5,520 nucleotides of DNA, from assembly GCA_947372365.1 (NCBI GenBank), contig CANBTK010000182.1, positions 1 through 5,520 of the forward strand, written 5' to 3'. The notes beneath the pieces were generated by a model. That model worked only from the letters and a program-made list of their open reading frames with translations. It did not search any database and had not been told where the DNA came from. This DNA is from Flavipsychrobacter stenotrophus. GTDB taxonomy: Bacteria; Bacteroidota; Bacteroidia; Chitinophagales; Chitinophagaceae. The first letter of the stretch is position 1. Each line of letters begins with the position of its first letter. Of the stretch, positions 1 to 5,339 are shown in pieces. A program made the position numbers and the translations under genes.

Positions 1-1
1 A

Positions 2-2245
2 GGTGCAGCACCGGTTGCCCGCCAACTGGGTAATACGCTGGGCAACACCAACACCAAACAACTGGCGGGTAATTTGAATTTTGCGCAGCTCTATACTAAA
101 TGGAGGTGGCTGCGGGCATTGAATACGAAGCCAACACATGGCGGCGGCAAGCCTAAATCGGACGTTAGCACAACTGAGCCTGCCGCAGGTGGGCTGGGTA
201 AGGGCATTGCACCCAAACTACAGGACTTAAGGAAGATACCGGGCGCTACCAGCACAGGTGGGGATGTAGATGATGTTGGCGGCCCTCCGGGCGCCAATGG
301 CCCAACTGCGGGTGGTGGCAAAAGCCCGGGCGGGACTACGCCTGGTGCCGGAAGCACAACTGGCGGTGGCGCAACAACCGGTGGCGGTGCGACAACTGGC
401 GGCGCTACGCCAACACCGGGAGGCCCTACGCCCGGCGGAACTACAACTGGCGGTGGCAAAACAACTGGCGGTGCAACACCGGGCCCTGATAGTACTGCAA
501 CCGCTGGCGGCGGCAGTACGGGTAAAGGCCCCGGCAGCGGCCCAGGGAAACCAGGTGGCCCCGGCAAGCCGGGTAGTGGTACCAAGGGCGCCAACCCGGG
601 GGGCACTACTGGCGGCGGCGCAACAGGTGGCGGCACGAGCGGCACTGTTGATAATTTCAGCAACCTGTACCAGGGCGTTAATACCGAAGGCATGACCGAT
701 GACCAGCTGGATTCGCTGGTAGATGCACAGCGCAGGCTGGACAAGGCGAAAGCCAAGGCGGAAAAGATAAAGAAACGCAAAGCCCGCAAGGCGGCAAGGA
801 AGGCAAGGCGCGCCAAGCTGCCTGAGCTATCGGCACCAGTAAGGGTTGCAGGTAAGGCACTAACCATGCTCTCGCAAATAACTATAAATTATACACAAAC
901 TGCCGGTACTGTATTGCCGGGTTATATGGATAGCACCCGGTTCATGGGCGTTAACAGCTATTCCATGGCCCCGGGCCTCAACTTTGTATATGGCTACCAG
1001 CCTGATAAGGCGTGGCTGGAGCGTATGGGCAACAATGAAAAGCTAACCAGGGATTCGTTGTTTAATGCACAGCTGCAGCAAACCTATTCGTCAAACCTTA
1101 GCGGCACGGCAACATTGACACCATTTAAGGATTTCAGGGTTGACCTGTCGCTTACCAGGACGTTCAGCAAATCGCACAATGAGCTGTATAAGGATACAGG
1201 CACCAATGTATTTAACCACCTGAACCCATATGAGAATGGCTCATTCAATATCAGTTATATAGCAGTGAAGACGTTGTTTAAGCCAACAGGCGCCAATTCG
1301 CCACTGTACACGCAGCTGCTATCTAACCGCGAAATTATTTCGAAAAGGGTAGGCCTGAGCAACCCATATACCAATGGTACACCTGACCCTGCCAACCCTA
1401 ACTATACCAAGGGCTATACCGAATATTCGCAAGATGTGCTGATACCTGCATTTATAGCGGCTTATACAGGCAATGACGCATCAACACAGCCGCTTATTGA
1501 CTACTCGCATACAGCAATATCCAGTAACCCGTTCAAGTATTTTATGCCGCTGCCGAACTGGAAGGTTGCTTATAACGGGCTGAGCAAGCTGCCCTACTTC
1601 TCTAAGATAATGACCAACTTCGTTATTAACCATGCTTACACCGGCACTATGTCAATGAATGCATTTAACTCGTCGTTGCTGTTCCAGGATTTGTACGGGC
1701 TGGGTTATCCATCGTTTATTGACTCCAACTCACATAACTATGTGCCTTTCTTCCAGGTGCCTAACGTTACCATCAACCAGAACTTTAACCCGCTTATTGG
1801 TTTCGATGCGGCATTCAAGAACAACATTTCGGCGAGGTTCGAGGTGAGGAAGTCAAAATCAGTGAGCCTTAGCCTTATAGACTACCAGATAAGCGAGAAC
1901 ACGAGTACGGAGTATGTGATAGGCATGGGCTTCAGGAAGAAGGGCTTAAAGCTGCCCTTTAAGATGTTTGGTGTGCAGAAGCTGAAAAATGAACTGATAG
2001 GCAAGCTGGATATTGGCTTCCGCGACGACAAGAACAGCAATACGTTCCTGTCGAACAATATAAGCATAACGTCGCGTGGGCAGAAGGTAATCCGTATTTC
2101 GCCATCGGTTGACTATTCAGTGAAGCAAAACCTTACGCTGCATTTCTTCTTTGACCGCCAGCAGACTATTCCATACGTATCATCTTCTTACCCTACCAGC
2201 AATACCAAGGCAGGCTTAACGTTACGGTTTTTATTCGCACAATAA
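2..2245 (+). CDS. sprA: Cell-surface protein SprA, C-terminal part (T9SS translocon barrel); 5' end outside window
   Basis: SprA is the giant outer-membrane beta-barrel that forms the translocon of the type IX secretion system and is needed for gliding and export in Bacteroidota. The frame is open from base 2, so the start lies upstream; 747 codons are visible of a protein usually over 2,000 residues long. The opening residues (RQLGNTLGNTNTKQLAGN, then NFAQLYTKWRWLRAL) match the SprA region before its variable linker. Next come a Gly/Thr/Pro-rich stretch, a charged helix rich in Lys, Arg and Ala (about nt 692-820), and then a long domain of alternating beta strands containing the typical segment TAGTVLPGYMDSTRFMG and ending in the strand LTLRFLFAQ, as expected for an outer-membrane barrel. 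The stop is TAA at 2243-2245. The family call rests on recognised sequence pattern; the long low-complexity linker is the odd feature. The next gene follows after 16 nt on the same strand. Confidence 0.9.
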   Translation, partial: GAAPVARQLGNTLGNTNTKQLAGNLNFAQLYTKWRWLRALNTKPTHGGGKPKSDVSTTEPAAGGLGKGIAPKLQDLRKIPGATSTGGDVDDVGGPPGANGPTAGGGKSPGGTTPGAGSTTGGGATTGGGATTGGATPTPGGPTPGGTTTGGGKTTGGATPGPDSTATAGGGSTGKGPGSGPGKPGGPGKPGSGTKGANPGGTTGGGATGGGTSGTVDNFSNLYQGVNTEGMTDDQLDSLVDAQRRLDKAKAKAEKIKKRKARKAARKARRAKLPELSAPVRVAGKALTMLSQITINYTQTAGTVLPGYMDSTRFMGVNSYSMAPGLNFVYGYQPDKAWLERMGNNEKLTRDSLFNAQLQQTYSSNLSGTATLTPFKDFRVDLSLTRTFSKSHNELYKDTGTNVFNHLNPYENGSFNISYIAVKTLFKPTGANSPLYTQLLSNREIISKRVGLSNPYTNGTPDPANPNYTKGYTEYSQDVLIPAFIAAYTGNDASTQPLIDYSHTAISSNPFKYFMPLPNWKVAYNGLSKLPYFSKIMTNFVINHAYTGTMSMNAFNSSLLFQDLYGLGYPSFIDSNSHNYVPFFQVPNVTINQNFNPLIGFDAAFKNNISARFEVRKSKSVSLSLIDYQISENTSTEYVIGMGFRKKGLKLPFKMFGVQKLKNELIGKLDIGFRDDKNSNTFLSNNISITSRGQKVIRISPSVDYSVKQNLTLHFFFDRQQTIPYVSSSYPTSNTKAGLTLRFLFAQ
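278..643 (+). repeat. In-frame Gly/Thr/Pro low-complexity repeat inside sprA
   Basis: About 120 codons are built from variants of GGGATT, PGG, GGTT and GPGKPG, giving nearly only Gly, Thr, Pro, Ala, Ser and Lys. At DNA level, ACAACTGGCGG and GGCGGTGGC recur with scattered third-base changes, so the tract is an expanded but diverged repeat. It sits between the conserved LYTKWRWLRAL block and the basic helix that precedes the SprA barrel strands, a place where family members have linkers of variable length. Its composition predicts an extended, disordered segment. The same tract creates a long Pro/Val-rich open frame on the minus strand, which is an artefact of composition. Confidence 0.85.
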
Positions 2246-2261
2246 GGGGGATATCTGACAA

Positions 2262-3866
2262 ATGCCAACGCAAAAATTACTGGTATGGTTTTTAGCCGCC
2301 GGCTGCCTCGCCTGCCTTGTGCAGATATGGCTGCCGCACTATTACCTTACCGGCGATGGCCCCTGCCATGTGTACAATGCCAAAGTGCTGGCTGATTTGT
2401 GGCAGGGCAAAAATGTGCCGTTCTACTCAAGGTTTTATCAGGTTGTTTACCAACCCAACCCCAACTGGCTATCGCATATATTACTGGGGCTGCCTATGGG
2501 GCTGGTTGGCGGTGTAGTAGCCGAAAAACTATTCCTTACCTTGTATGCGGGCCTTATGGCTACAGGCTGCCACCTGTTGCTGAAAAAGATAAGCAAAGAG
2601 CCATCATACTGGGTTTTAGTCGCTTTCCTGCTGGTTTTTACCCATTCACTGGCAAAGGGGTTTTATAATTTTTCGCTGGCCACAGCATTCTATTTATGGA
2701 TGGTTTTGTGGTGGATGAAGTTCATGGAAACGAGGAGCAACCGCAACGCCATTATTTTCTTTTGCTTTACCTCGCTTATCTTTTTTACGCAGCTGCTGCC
2801 ATTTGTTTTTGGCATCATTACCTGCTTTGCATTAACAGGTAGTTATGCACTTGCGGGGGGCAACAAAGTACCACAGCGGCCACTGCTTTTTTTCTTTAAA
2901 AACACTATTACGCTGGCTATTTTTGTGGCCCCGTTTTTGTTCCTTATGTTTTGGTTTGTTGCTAAGGAGCATGGGCTTGGCTTGTCGCTCCACCATCATT
3001 TTTACAGGTTTACCGAGCTGGCAAGGCTTAAGTATTTTGTTTCAGTATCGGGCAGGGAAGAGTACTTTACTTCGGTGGCGGGCATAGTGTTGGTTGTGCT
3101 GTTTTTTGTAGGGCTTTTTATGAGGTTTAAAAGTAGGTTGCCCACACACCAATACGACGGTTTTTTTTATGCGCTTGTAGTGGCATCGGTTGTGTACTTC
3201 TTTTTCCCCGAAAATTTTATGGGCAGGGTTATATTGATAAGCATGCGGGCGCAGCTGTTCATGTTTATTTTGTTGGCAGCATGTATTGCTTATATGGTGC
3301 CGCTGGCGGTAAAGAATGCGGGTGGCGGTGTTTTATTCCTTTGTTTTATAGGCCTGGCCGCTGTGAGGCTGCCGGTACAGATGGAGGCATCGGATGGCTG
3401 TGCAGACTATAATTCGGTGGCCCAATTTATAAAGCCCAATTCCGTAGTGCTGCCCCTTGATTTTGCTCCAGAAGGCAAAAGCTTGCCCGGCAGGCCAATA
3501 GCTAACCGAAACTACCTTTTTAGCCATGCAGCATCTTACTTGGGAGCTGTGAAGCCGCTAATTTTACTGGATAATTACGAAGCGCTGGCGGGTTACTTTC
3601 CGCTCATATGGCAGTATGCAACTAACCCATACCAGCACCTTAGCCGCTGGGAAGGGCTGGAGGCACAGCCTCCCGGTGCTGATATTGACGCCTATGAAAA
3701 CGCTACGGATGTAAACATTGATTACGTAGTGCTGTGGTGTTATGATAGCAGTTATGCTAACAAAGGCCATTATGCCCAGTTGGCGCTGCAAATAAATAAG
3801 GGGTACCACCATGCTTATACGTCGCCCACCGGGCGTACCATTTTGTATGAGCGCAACAGGCAGTAG
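2262..3866 (+). CDS. Polytopic membrane protein, GT-C glycosyltransferase-like (putative)
   Basis: This is a 534-residue integral inner-membrane protein. Hydrophobic segments lie near residues 6-25, 72-107 (probably two), 116-131, 136-152, 162-191 (one or two), 208-233, 270-288, 299-316, 322-350 and 354-370, followed by a soluble tail of about 160 residues. The first loop contains LTGDGPCHVYNA with Asp32 and His36. An Asp in the first extracytoplasmic loop followed by an amphipathic stretch is typical of GT-C enzymes, which move sugars from lipid-phosphate donors, so a surface-glycan role is plausible but unproven. The Trp-rich WMVLWWMKF and the C-terminal NIDYVVLWCYDSSYANKG have no function I recognise. 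The ATG lies 16 nt after the sprA stop with AAGGGGG about 11 nt upstream, so read-through from sprA is likely. No promoter is evident in the gap. The protein could instead be a non-enzymatic membrane protein of unknown role. Confidence 0.75.
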   Translation: MPTQKLLVWFLAAGCLACLVQIWLPHYYLTGDGPCHVYNAKVLADLWQGKNVPFYSRFYQVVYQPNPNWLSHILLGLPMGLVGGVVAEKLFLTLYAGLMATGCHLLLKKISKEPSYWVLVAFLLVFTHSLAKGFYNFSLATAFYLWMVLWWMKFMETRSNRNAIIFFCFTSLIFFTQLLPFVFGIITCFALTGSYALAGGNKVPQRPLLFFFKNTITLAIFVAPFLFLMFWFVAKEHGLGLSLHHHFYRFTELARLKYFVSVSGREEYFTSVAGIVLVVLFFVGLFMRFKSRLPTHQYDGFFYALVVASVVYFFFPENFMGRVILISMRAQLFMFILLAACIAYMVPLAVKNAGGGVLFLCFIGLAAVRLPVQMEASDGCADYNSVAQFIKPNSVVLPLDFAPEGKSLPGRPIANRNYLFSHAASYLGAVKPLILLDNYEALAGYFPLIWQYATNPYQHLSRWEGLEAQPPGADIDAYENATDVNIDYVVLWCYDSSYANKGHYAQLALQINKGYHHAYTSPTGRTILYERNRQ

Positions 3867-3871
3867 GGGGC

Positions 3872-4438
3872 TTAGTTAGCCGCATAGCCTTGTGGCAATG
3901 GGTAACCTAGTTCGTACATAATATTTTCCAGGTCCTGCTCTTCTTCAGGCTGGTATTTTTTGTTCAGGTTCATGCCATTTACCCTGGCCCATGCCTGCCA
4001 CTTAATAGCAACAAGCGGGTTCTTAAATTCCTGCAGGCCTTTGTATAGGTTCAGGTTGGTTTGCCTTGTCAGCAGTTTCACCAGCAGCACGCCTTGAGTT
4101 ACGTTCAGCGCCTTTATTTTATCTTCAAACTGAGTACGCAATTCGTCCTCTTTTGCGTTGATATATTTCCTGCGCTCCCTGGCCGGTATATTCGGGTCTT
4201 CAGTTTTTGCATTAATATCGTTAAAGAGCTGAGTGCCCGCATTCAGGTATGGCAAGATGGTTTTTACATAAAACTTCATCTGGTTATACTTATAGCGCTC
4301 CGTATCATTTTTCCAGCGTGCCTTAATGGTTACTTCTTTAAGCCCTGCGGCATATAAAGTATCAACCGGCATTTTATCTTGAGCGTTTGCACCAATAGCA
4401 GCTACAACGCAAATTATCAGTATCAAATAGTTTTTCAT
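3872..4438 (-). CDS. DUF4294 family protein, exported, function unknown
   Basis: This 188-residue protein has a clear signal peptide: Lys2, a hydrophobic core LILIICVVAAIG, and a likely signal-peptidase I cut after ANA (residues 17-19) before Gln20. The mature part matches DUF4294, a Bacteroidota family without known function: the RYKYNQMKFYVKTILPYLNA block (about 48-67), a charged helical middle (RERRKYINAKEDELRTQFEDKIKALN), the TQGVLLVKLLTRQTNLNLYK core (about 114-133), and KWQAWARVNGMNLNKKY followed by an acidic PEEEQDLENIMYELG tail. It is full length for the family and probably periplasmic, mostly helical. The start ATG is at 4436-4438 with no Shine-Dalgarno sequence, as is common in this phylum. 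It converges on the membrane-protein gene with only five bases between the stops, and its own promoter lies just upstream. Confidence 0.88.
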   Translation of the reverse strand: MKNYLILIICVVAAIGANAQDKMPVDTLYAAGLKEVTIKARWKNDTERYKYNQMKFYVKTILPYLNAGTQLFNDINAKTEDPNIPARERRKYINAKEDELRTQFEDKIKALNVTQGVLLVKLLTRQTNLNLYKGLQEFKNPLVAIKWQAWARVNGMNLNKKYQPEEEQDLENIMYELGYPLPQGYAAN

Positions 4439-4462
4439 AGCTAAGCCTATACAATCTACGTA

Positions 4463-4494
4463 CCAAGATAATCAAACCAGCTTCCTTTAACAAA
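4463..4494 (-). promoter_or_regulatory. Predicted Bacteroidota promoter for the DUF4294 gene
   Basis: On the minus strand, TTTG (4494-4491) is followed after 20 nt by TATCTTGG (4470-4463). This is one base off the TAnnTTTG -7 consensus of the Bacteroidota primary sigma factor. Initiation would fall near 4457, leaving a leader of about 18-20 nt before the ATG. The call rests on motif and spacing only. Confidence 0.55.
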
Positions 4495-4509
4495 GCATTA
4501 GGGAAGCTG
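4478..4509. repeat. Inverted repeat over the DUF4294 promoter
   Basis: CAGCTTCC (4478-4485) is the exact reverse complement of GGAAGCTG (4502-4509), and a T-G and a T-A pair extend the arms inward. The loop includes the predicted -33 TTTG of the DUF4294 promoter, and one arm lies in its -33/-7 spacer. No T-run follows on either strand, which argues against a terminator. An operator or a chance hairpin both remain possible. Confidence 0.45.
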
Positions 4510-4764
4510 TATTATAGTGGAAGTTCGCCCCAATGGCCCAATACGTGCTTCGCTATCATAAGCGTGGGCGCCATCTCGGTGTTAATATAATATATAGTAA
4601 GCATAGCCTTATGCCCTGGCTACTGTTAGCCACAGCGGTACCATTGCCCATTAATGTAGGGGGCTGTGTACAGCCGTTTAGGAAATAATAGGCTCAAAAT
4701 GTGTTGTTTATGCTGTTATATTAATCCTGTCTATATTCCTATTGGTTAATTTTATGGCAATAAT
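4510..4764. other. Non-coding spacer, no gene recognised
   Basis: I see no credible coding frame, tRNA or riboswitch here. Two small hairpins are present: TGGCTA/TAGCCA with loop CTGT (4617-4632), and GGCTGT/ACAGCC with a two-base centre (4662-4675). Neither is followed by a T-run. GGTTAAT occurs at 4744-4750 and again at 4775-4781, flanking the -33 element of the first small-RNA promoter, and might be a pair of half-sites. Confidence 0.5.
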
Positions 4765-4795
4765 ATTGCTCGGTGGTTAATAATTACTACATTTG
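4765..4795 (+). promoter_or_regulatory. Promoter of small RNA copy 1
   Basis: ATTG (-33 element, TTG at 4766-4768) is followed after 19 nt by TACATTTG (4788-4795), an exact match to the Bacteroidota -7 consensus TAnnTTTG. The conserved transcript region begins four bases later at G4800. Confidence 0.8.
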
Positions 4796-4799
4796 TGGC

Positions 4800-4858
4800 G
4801 GGTATATTTTTCATAAGGTGTAAATAAGGTTCCAGTTCTCTGGAGCCTTATTTTTTTT
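4800..4858 (+). ncRNA. Predicted small RNA, copy 1 (about 59 nt, unrecognised family)
   Basis: The predicted transcript starts at or near G4800, four bases past the -7 box, and ends in the T-run of an intrinsic terminator. It has two parts. The 5' part is a 23-nt A/U-rich leader, probably unpaired, that reads GGGTATATTTTTCATAAGG and then TGTA. The 3' part is a long terminator hairpin. It contains no ATG and no sensible reading frame, so it is unlikely to be an mRNA. ATAAGG occurs twice, five bases apart, so two segments could compete for the CCTTAT of the 3' arm. The layout resembles classic trans-acting small RNAs: an exposed 5' seed and a terminator as the 3' stabiliser. I do not recognise the family, and function is unknown. 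Confidence 0.78.
4823..4858 (+). terminator. Intrinsic terminator of small RNA copy 1
   Basis: AATAAGGTTCCAG (4823-4835) pairs with CTGGAGCCTTATT (4840-4852) as a 13-bp stem with one G-T wobble and a TTCT loop. Eight T (4851-4858) form the termination tract, the first of which also pair with the A-run at the base of the stem. Confidence 0.9.
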
Positions 4859-4901
4859 GCCCCGTTCGAGCCTGTTTTTAAATTTTTTTAACAACATATA
4901 A

Positions 4902-4932
4902 ATTGCCAGCTTTGAAAAAGGCACTACATTTG
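4902..4932 (+). promoter_or_regulatory. Promoter of small RNA copy 2
   Basis: ATTG (TTG at 4903-4905), a 19-nt spacer and TACATTTG (4925-4932) repeat the copy 1 arrangement exactly, although the spacer sequence itself differs. The transcript region begins four bases later at G4937. Confidence 0.8.
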
Positions 4933-4936
4933 TGGT

Positions 4937-4994
4937 GGGTATATTTTTCATAAGGTGTAAATAAGGTTCCAGTTCTCTGGAGCCTTATTTTTTT
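4937..4994 (+). ncRNA. Predicted small RNA, copy 2 (about 58 nt)
   Basis: This copy is identical to copy 1 from GGGT through the terminator, apart from one fewer T in the final run. The same 5' A/U-rich leader and terminator hairpin are present. Near-identity with copy 1 beside divergent spacers suggests either recent duplication of a short unit or gene conversion between copies. Downstream it shares TTTTTTTGTGGCT with copy 3. Confidence 0.78.
4960..4994 (+). terminator. Intrinsic terminator of small RNA copy 2
   Basis: The 13-bp stem and TTCT loop are the same as in copy 1 (arms 4960-4972 and 4977-4989), ending in seven T at 4988-4994. A strong terminator here would keep copies 1 and 2 from reading into copy 3. 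Confidence 0.9.
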
Positions 4995-5041
4995 GTGGCT
5001 ACTGCCCGAATCTGCATTTGTGGCATTTTAACAAAAGAAAA

Positions 5042-5072
5042 TTTGGCGGTTTTATAAAAGTTGTTACCTTTG
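5042..5072 (+). promoter_or_regulatory. Promoter of small RNA copy 3
   Basis: TTTG (TTG at 5043-5045), a 19-nt spacer and TACCTTTG (5065-5072) again fit the Bacteroidota consensus. Spacer and flanks differ from copies 1 and 2, yet element spacing and the four-base gap to GGGT (5077) are unchanged. Confidence 0.8.
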
Positions 5073-5076
5073 AAGT

Positions 5077-5135
5077 GGGTATATTTTTCATAAGGTGTAA
5101 ATAAGGTTTCAGCTCTGCTGGAGCCTTATTTTTTT
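5077..5135 (+). ncRNA. Predicted small RNA, copy 3 (about 59 nt, diverged hairpin)
   Basis: The 5' leader from GGGT through the second ATAAGG is identical to copies 1 and 2. The hairpin top differs: TTTCAG replaces TTCCAG, turning a C-G pair into T-G, and the loop TTCT becomes CTCTG, which closes one extra C-G pair over a TCT loop. Every change keeps or strengthens the stem, as expected if the RNA fold is under selection. It is the unit closest to the putative endonuclease gene, whose ATG lies about 205 nt downstream, beyond this copy's terminator. Confidence 0.78.
5100..5135 (+). terminator. Intrinsic terminator of small RNA copy 3
   Basis: The 14-bp stem (arms 5100-5113 and 5117-5130) has two G-T wobbles and a TCT loop, and ends in seven T at 5129-5135. 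Confidence 0.9.
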
Positions 5136-5219
5136 GTGGCTGGTGATAGGGCTGAATTCACATCAAGAGTATTTTATCGAATAAATAGGAGTTCAGGGTT
5201 CATGTTTTTCGAATCTCAG

Positions 5220-5235
5220 GGCCTCTTTGCAGGCC
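5220..5235. repeat. Small hairpin next to a T-arm-like sequence
   Basis: GGCCT (5220-5224) and AGGCC (5231-5235) form a 5-bp GC-rich hairpin with a CTTTGC loop. Just upstream, TTCGAATC (5208-5215) looks like a tRNA T-loop, but no matching 5' T-stem, anticodon arm or CCA end is visible, so no tRNA is called. There is no T-run after the hairpin. The rest of 5136-5320 shows no recognisable feature. Confidence 0.3.
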
Positions 5236-5322
5236 GGTTGATTAATGATGGCTATAAATTCTGAAATGCACTCAATAAACTTAGCGGCAACTTGAGTTGA
5301 GTTTTTTTGAGAACTTTTACGT

Positions 5323-5330
5323 TACCTTTC
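5323..5330 (+). promoter_or_regulatory. Possible -7 box of the endonuclease-like gene
   Basis: TACCTTTC differs from TAnnTTTG in the last base and shares GTTACCTTT with the promoter of small RNA copy 3. It ends nine bases before the ATG, which would give a leader of only a few bases. No TTG lies at the 19-nt spacing seen in the array; the nearest candidates are at 13 and 23 nt. The assignment is weak. Confidence 0.35.
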
Positions 5331-5339
5331 TACACTGTA

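Larger units (their letters stand above)
4765..5135 (+). repeat. Tandem array of three promoter-sRNA-terminator units
   Basis: Three copies of a transcription unit lie head to tail with periods of 137 and 140 nt, measured at the invariant GGGT (4800, 4937, 5077). The 30 nt from GGGT through the second ATAAGG are identical in all three. Copies 1 and 2 are identical from ACTACATTTG (4786, 4923) to the terminator T-run except for one base just before GGGT. Copy 3 has a few changes confined to the terminator stem and loop and the -7/+1 region. The sequences between units share little, so this is not a simple satellite. Conservation follows the edges of the predicted transcripts. Confidence 0.9.

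Noticed and set aside
270..695. 141-codon frame on the plus strand inside sprA
   Set aside because: It is an out-of-frame reading of the same low-complexity repeat (Ala/Gln/Val/Arg-rich) without any domain.
91..867. 258-codon open frame on the minus strand, rich in Pro, Val and Leu
   Set aside because: It lies fully antisense to sprA and mirrors the GC-rich Gly/Thr/Pro tract; the composition is non-protein-like and the SprA frame is clearly the real one.
4061..4357. 98-codon frame on the plus strand opposite the DUF4294 gene
   Set aside because: It is antisense to a gene with a recognisable family, signal peptide and promoter, and has no domain of its own.
4765..5135. CRISPR array
   Set aside because: There are only three repeats, each unit holds a promoter and a terminator, spacers are about 80 nt, and no cas gene is visible.
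4765..5135. Riboswitch or attenuator controlling the downstream gene
   Set aside because: Three successive strong terminators each have their own promoter, and about 200 nt separates the last from the ATG. The doubled ATAAGG leaves a small chance of regulated termination, noted as a separate finding.
4765..5135. Insertion-sequence ends or MITEs
   Set aside because: No terminal inverted repeats or target-site duplications bound the units; the only inverted symmetry is the terminator stem.
5200..5235. tRNA gene
   Set aside because: Only a T-loop-like octamer is present; the D-arm, anticodon arm, acceptor stem and CCA are not found.
5270..5308. Intrinsic terminator from ACTCAA/TTGAGT with the T-run at 5302-5308
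   Set aside because: The 6-bp AT-rich stem with a loop of 16-21 nt is too weak to support a terminator.
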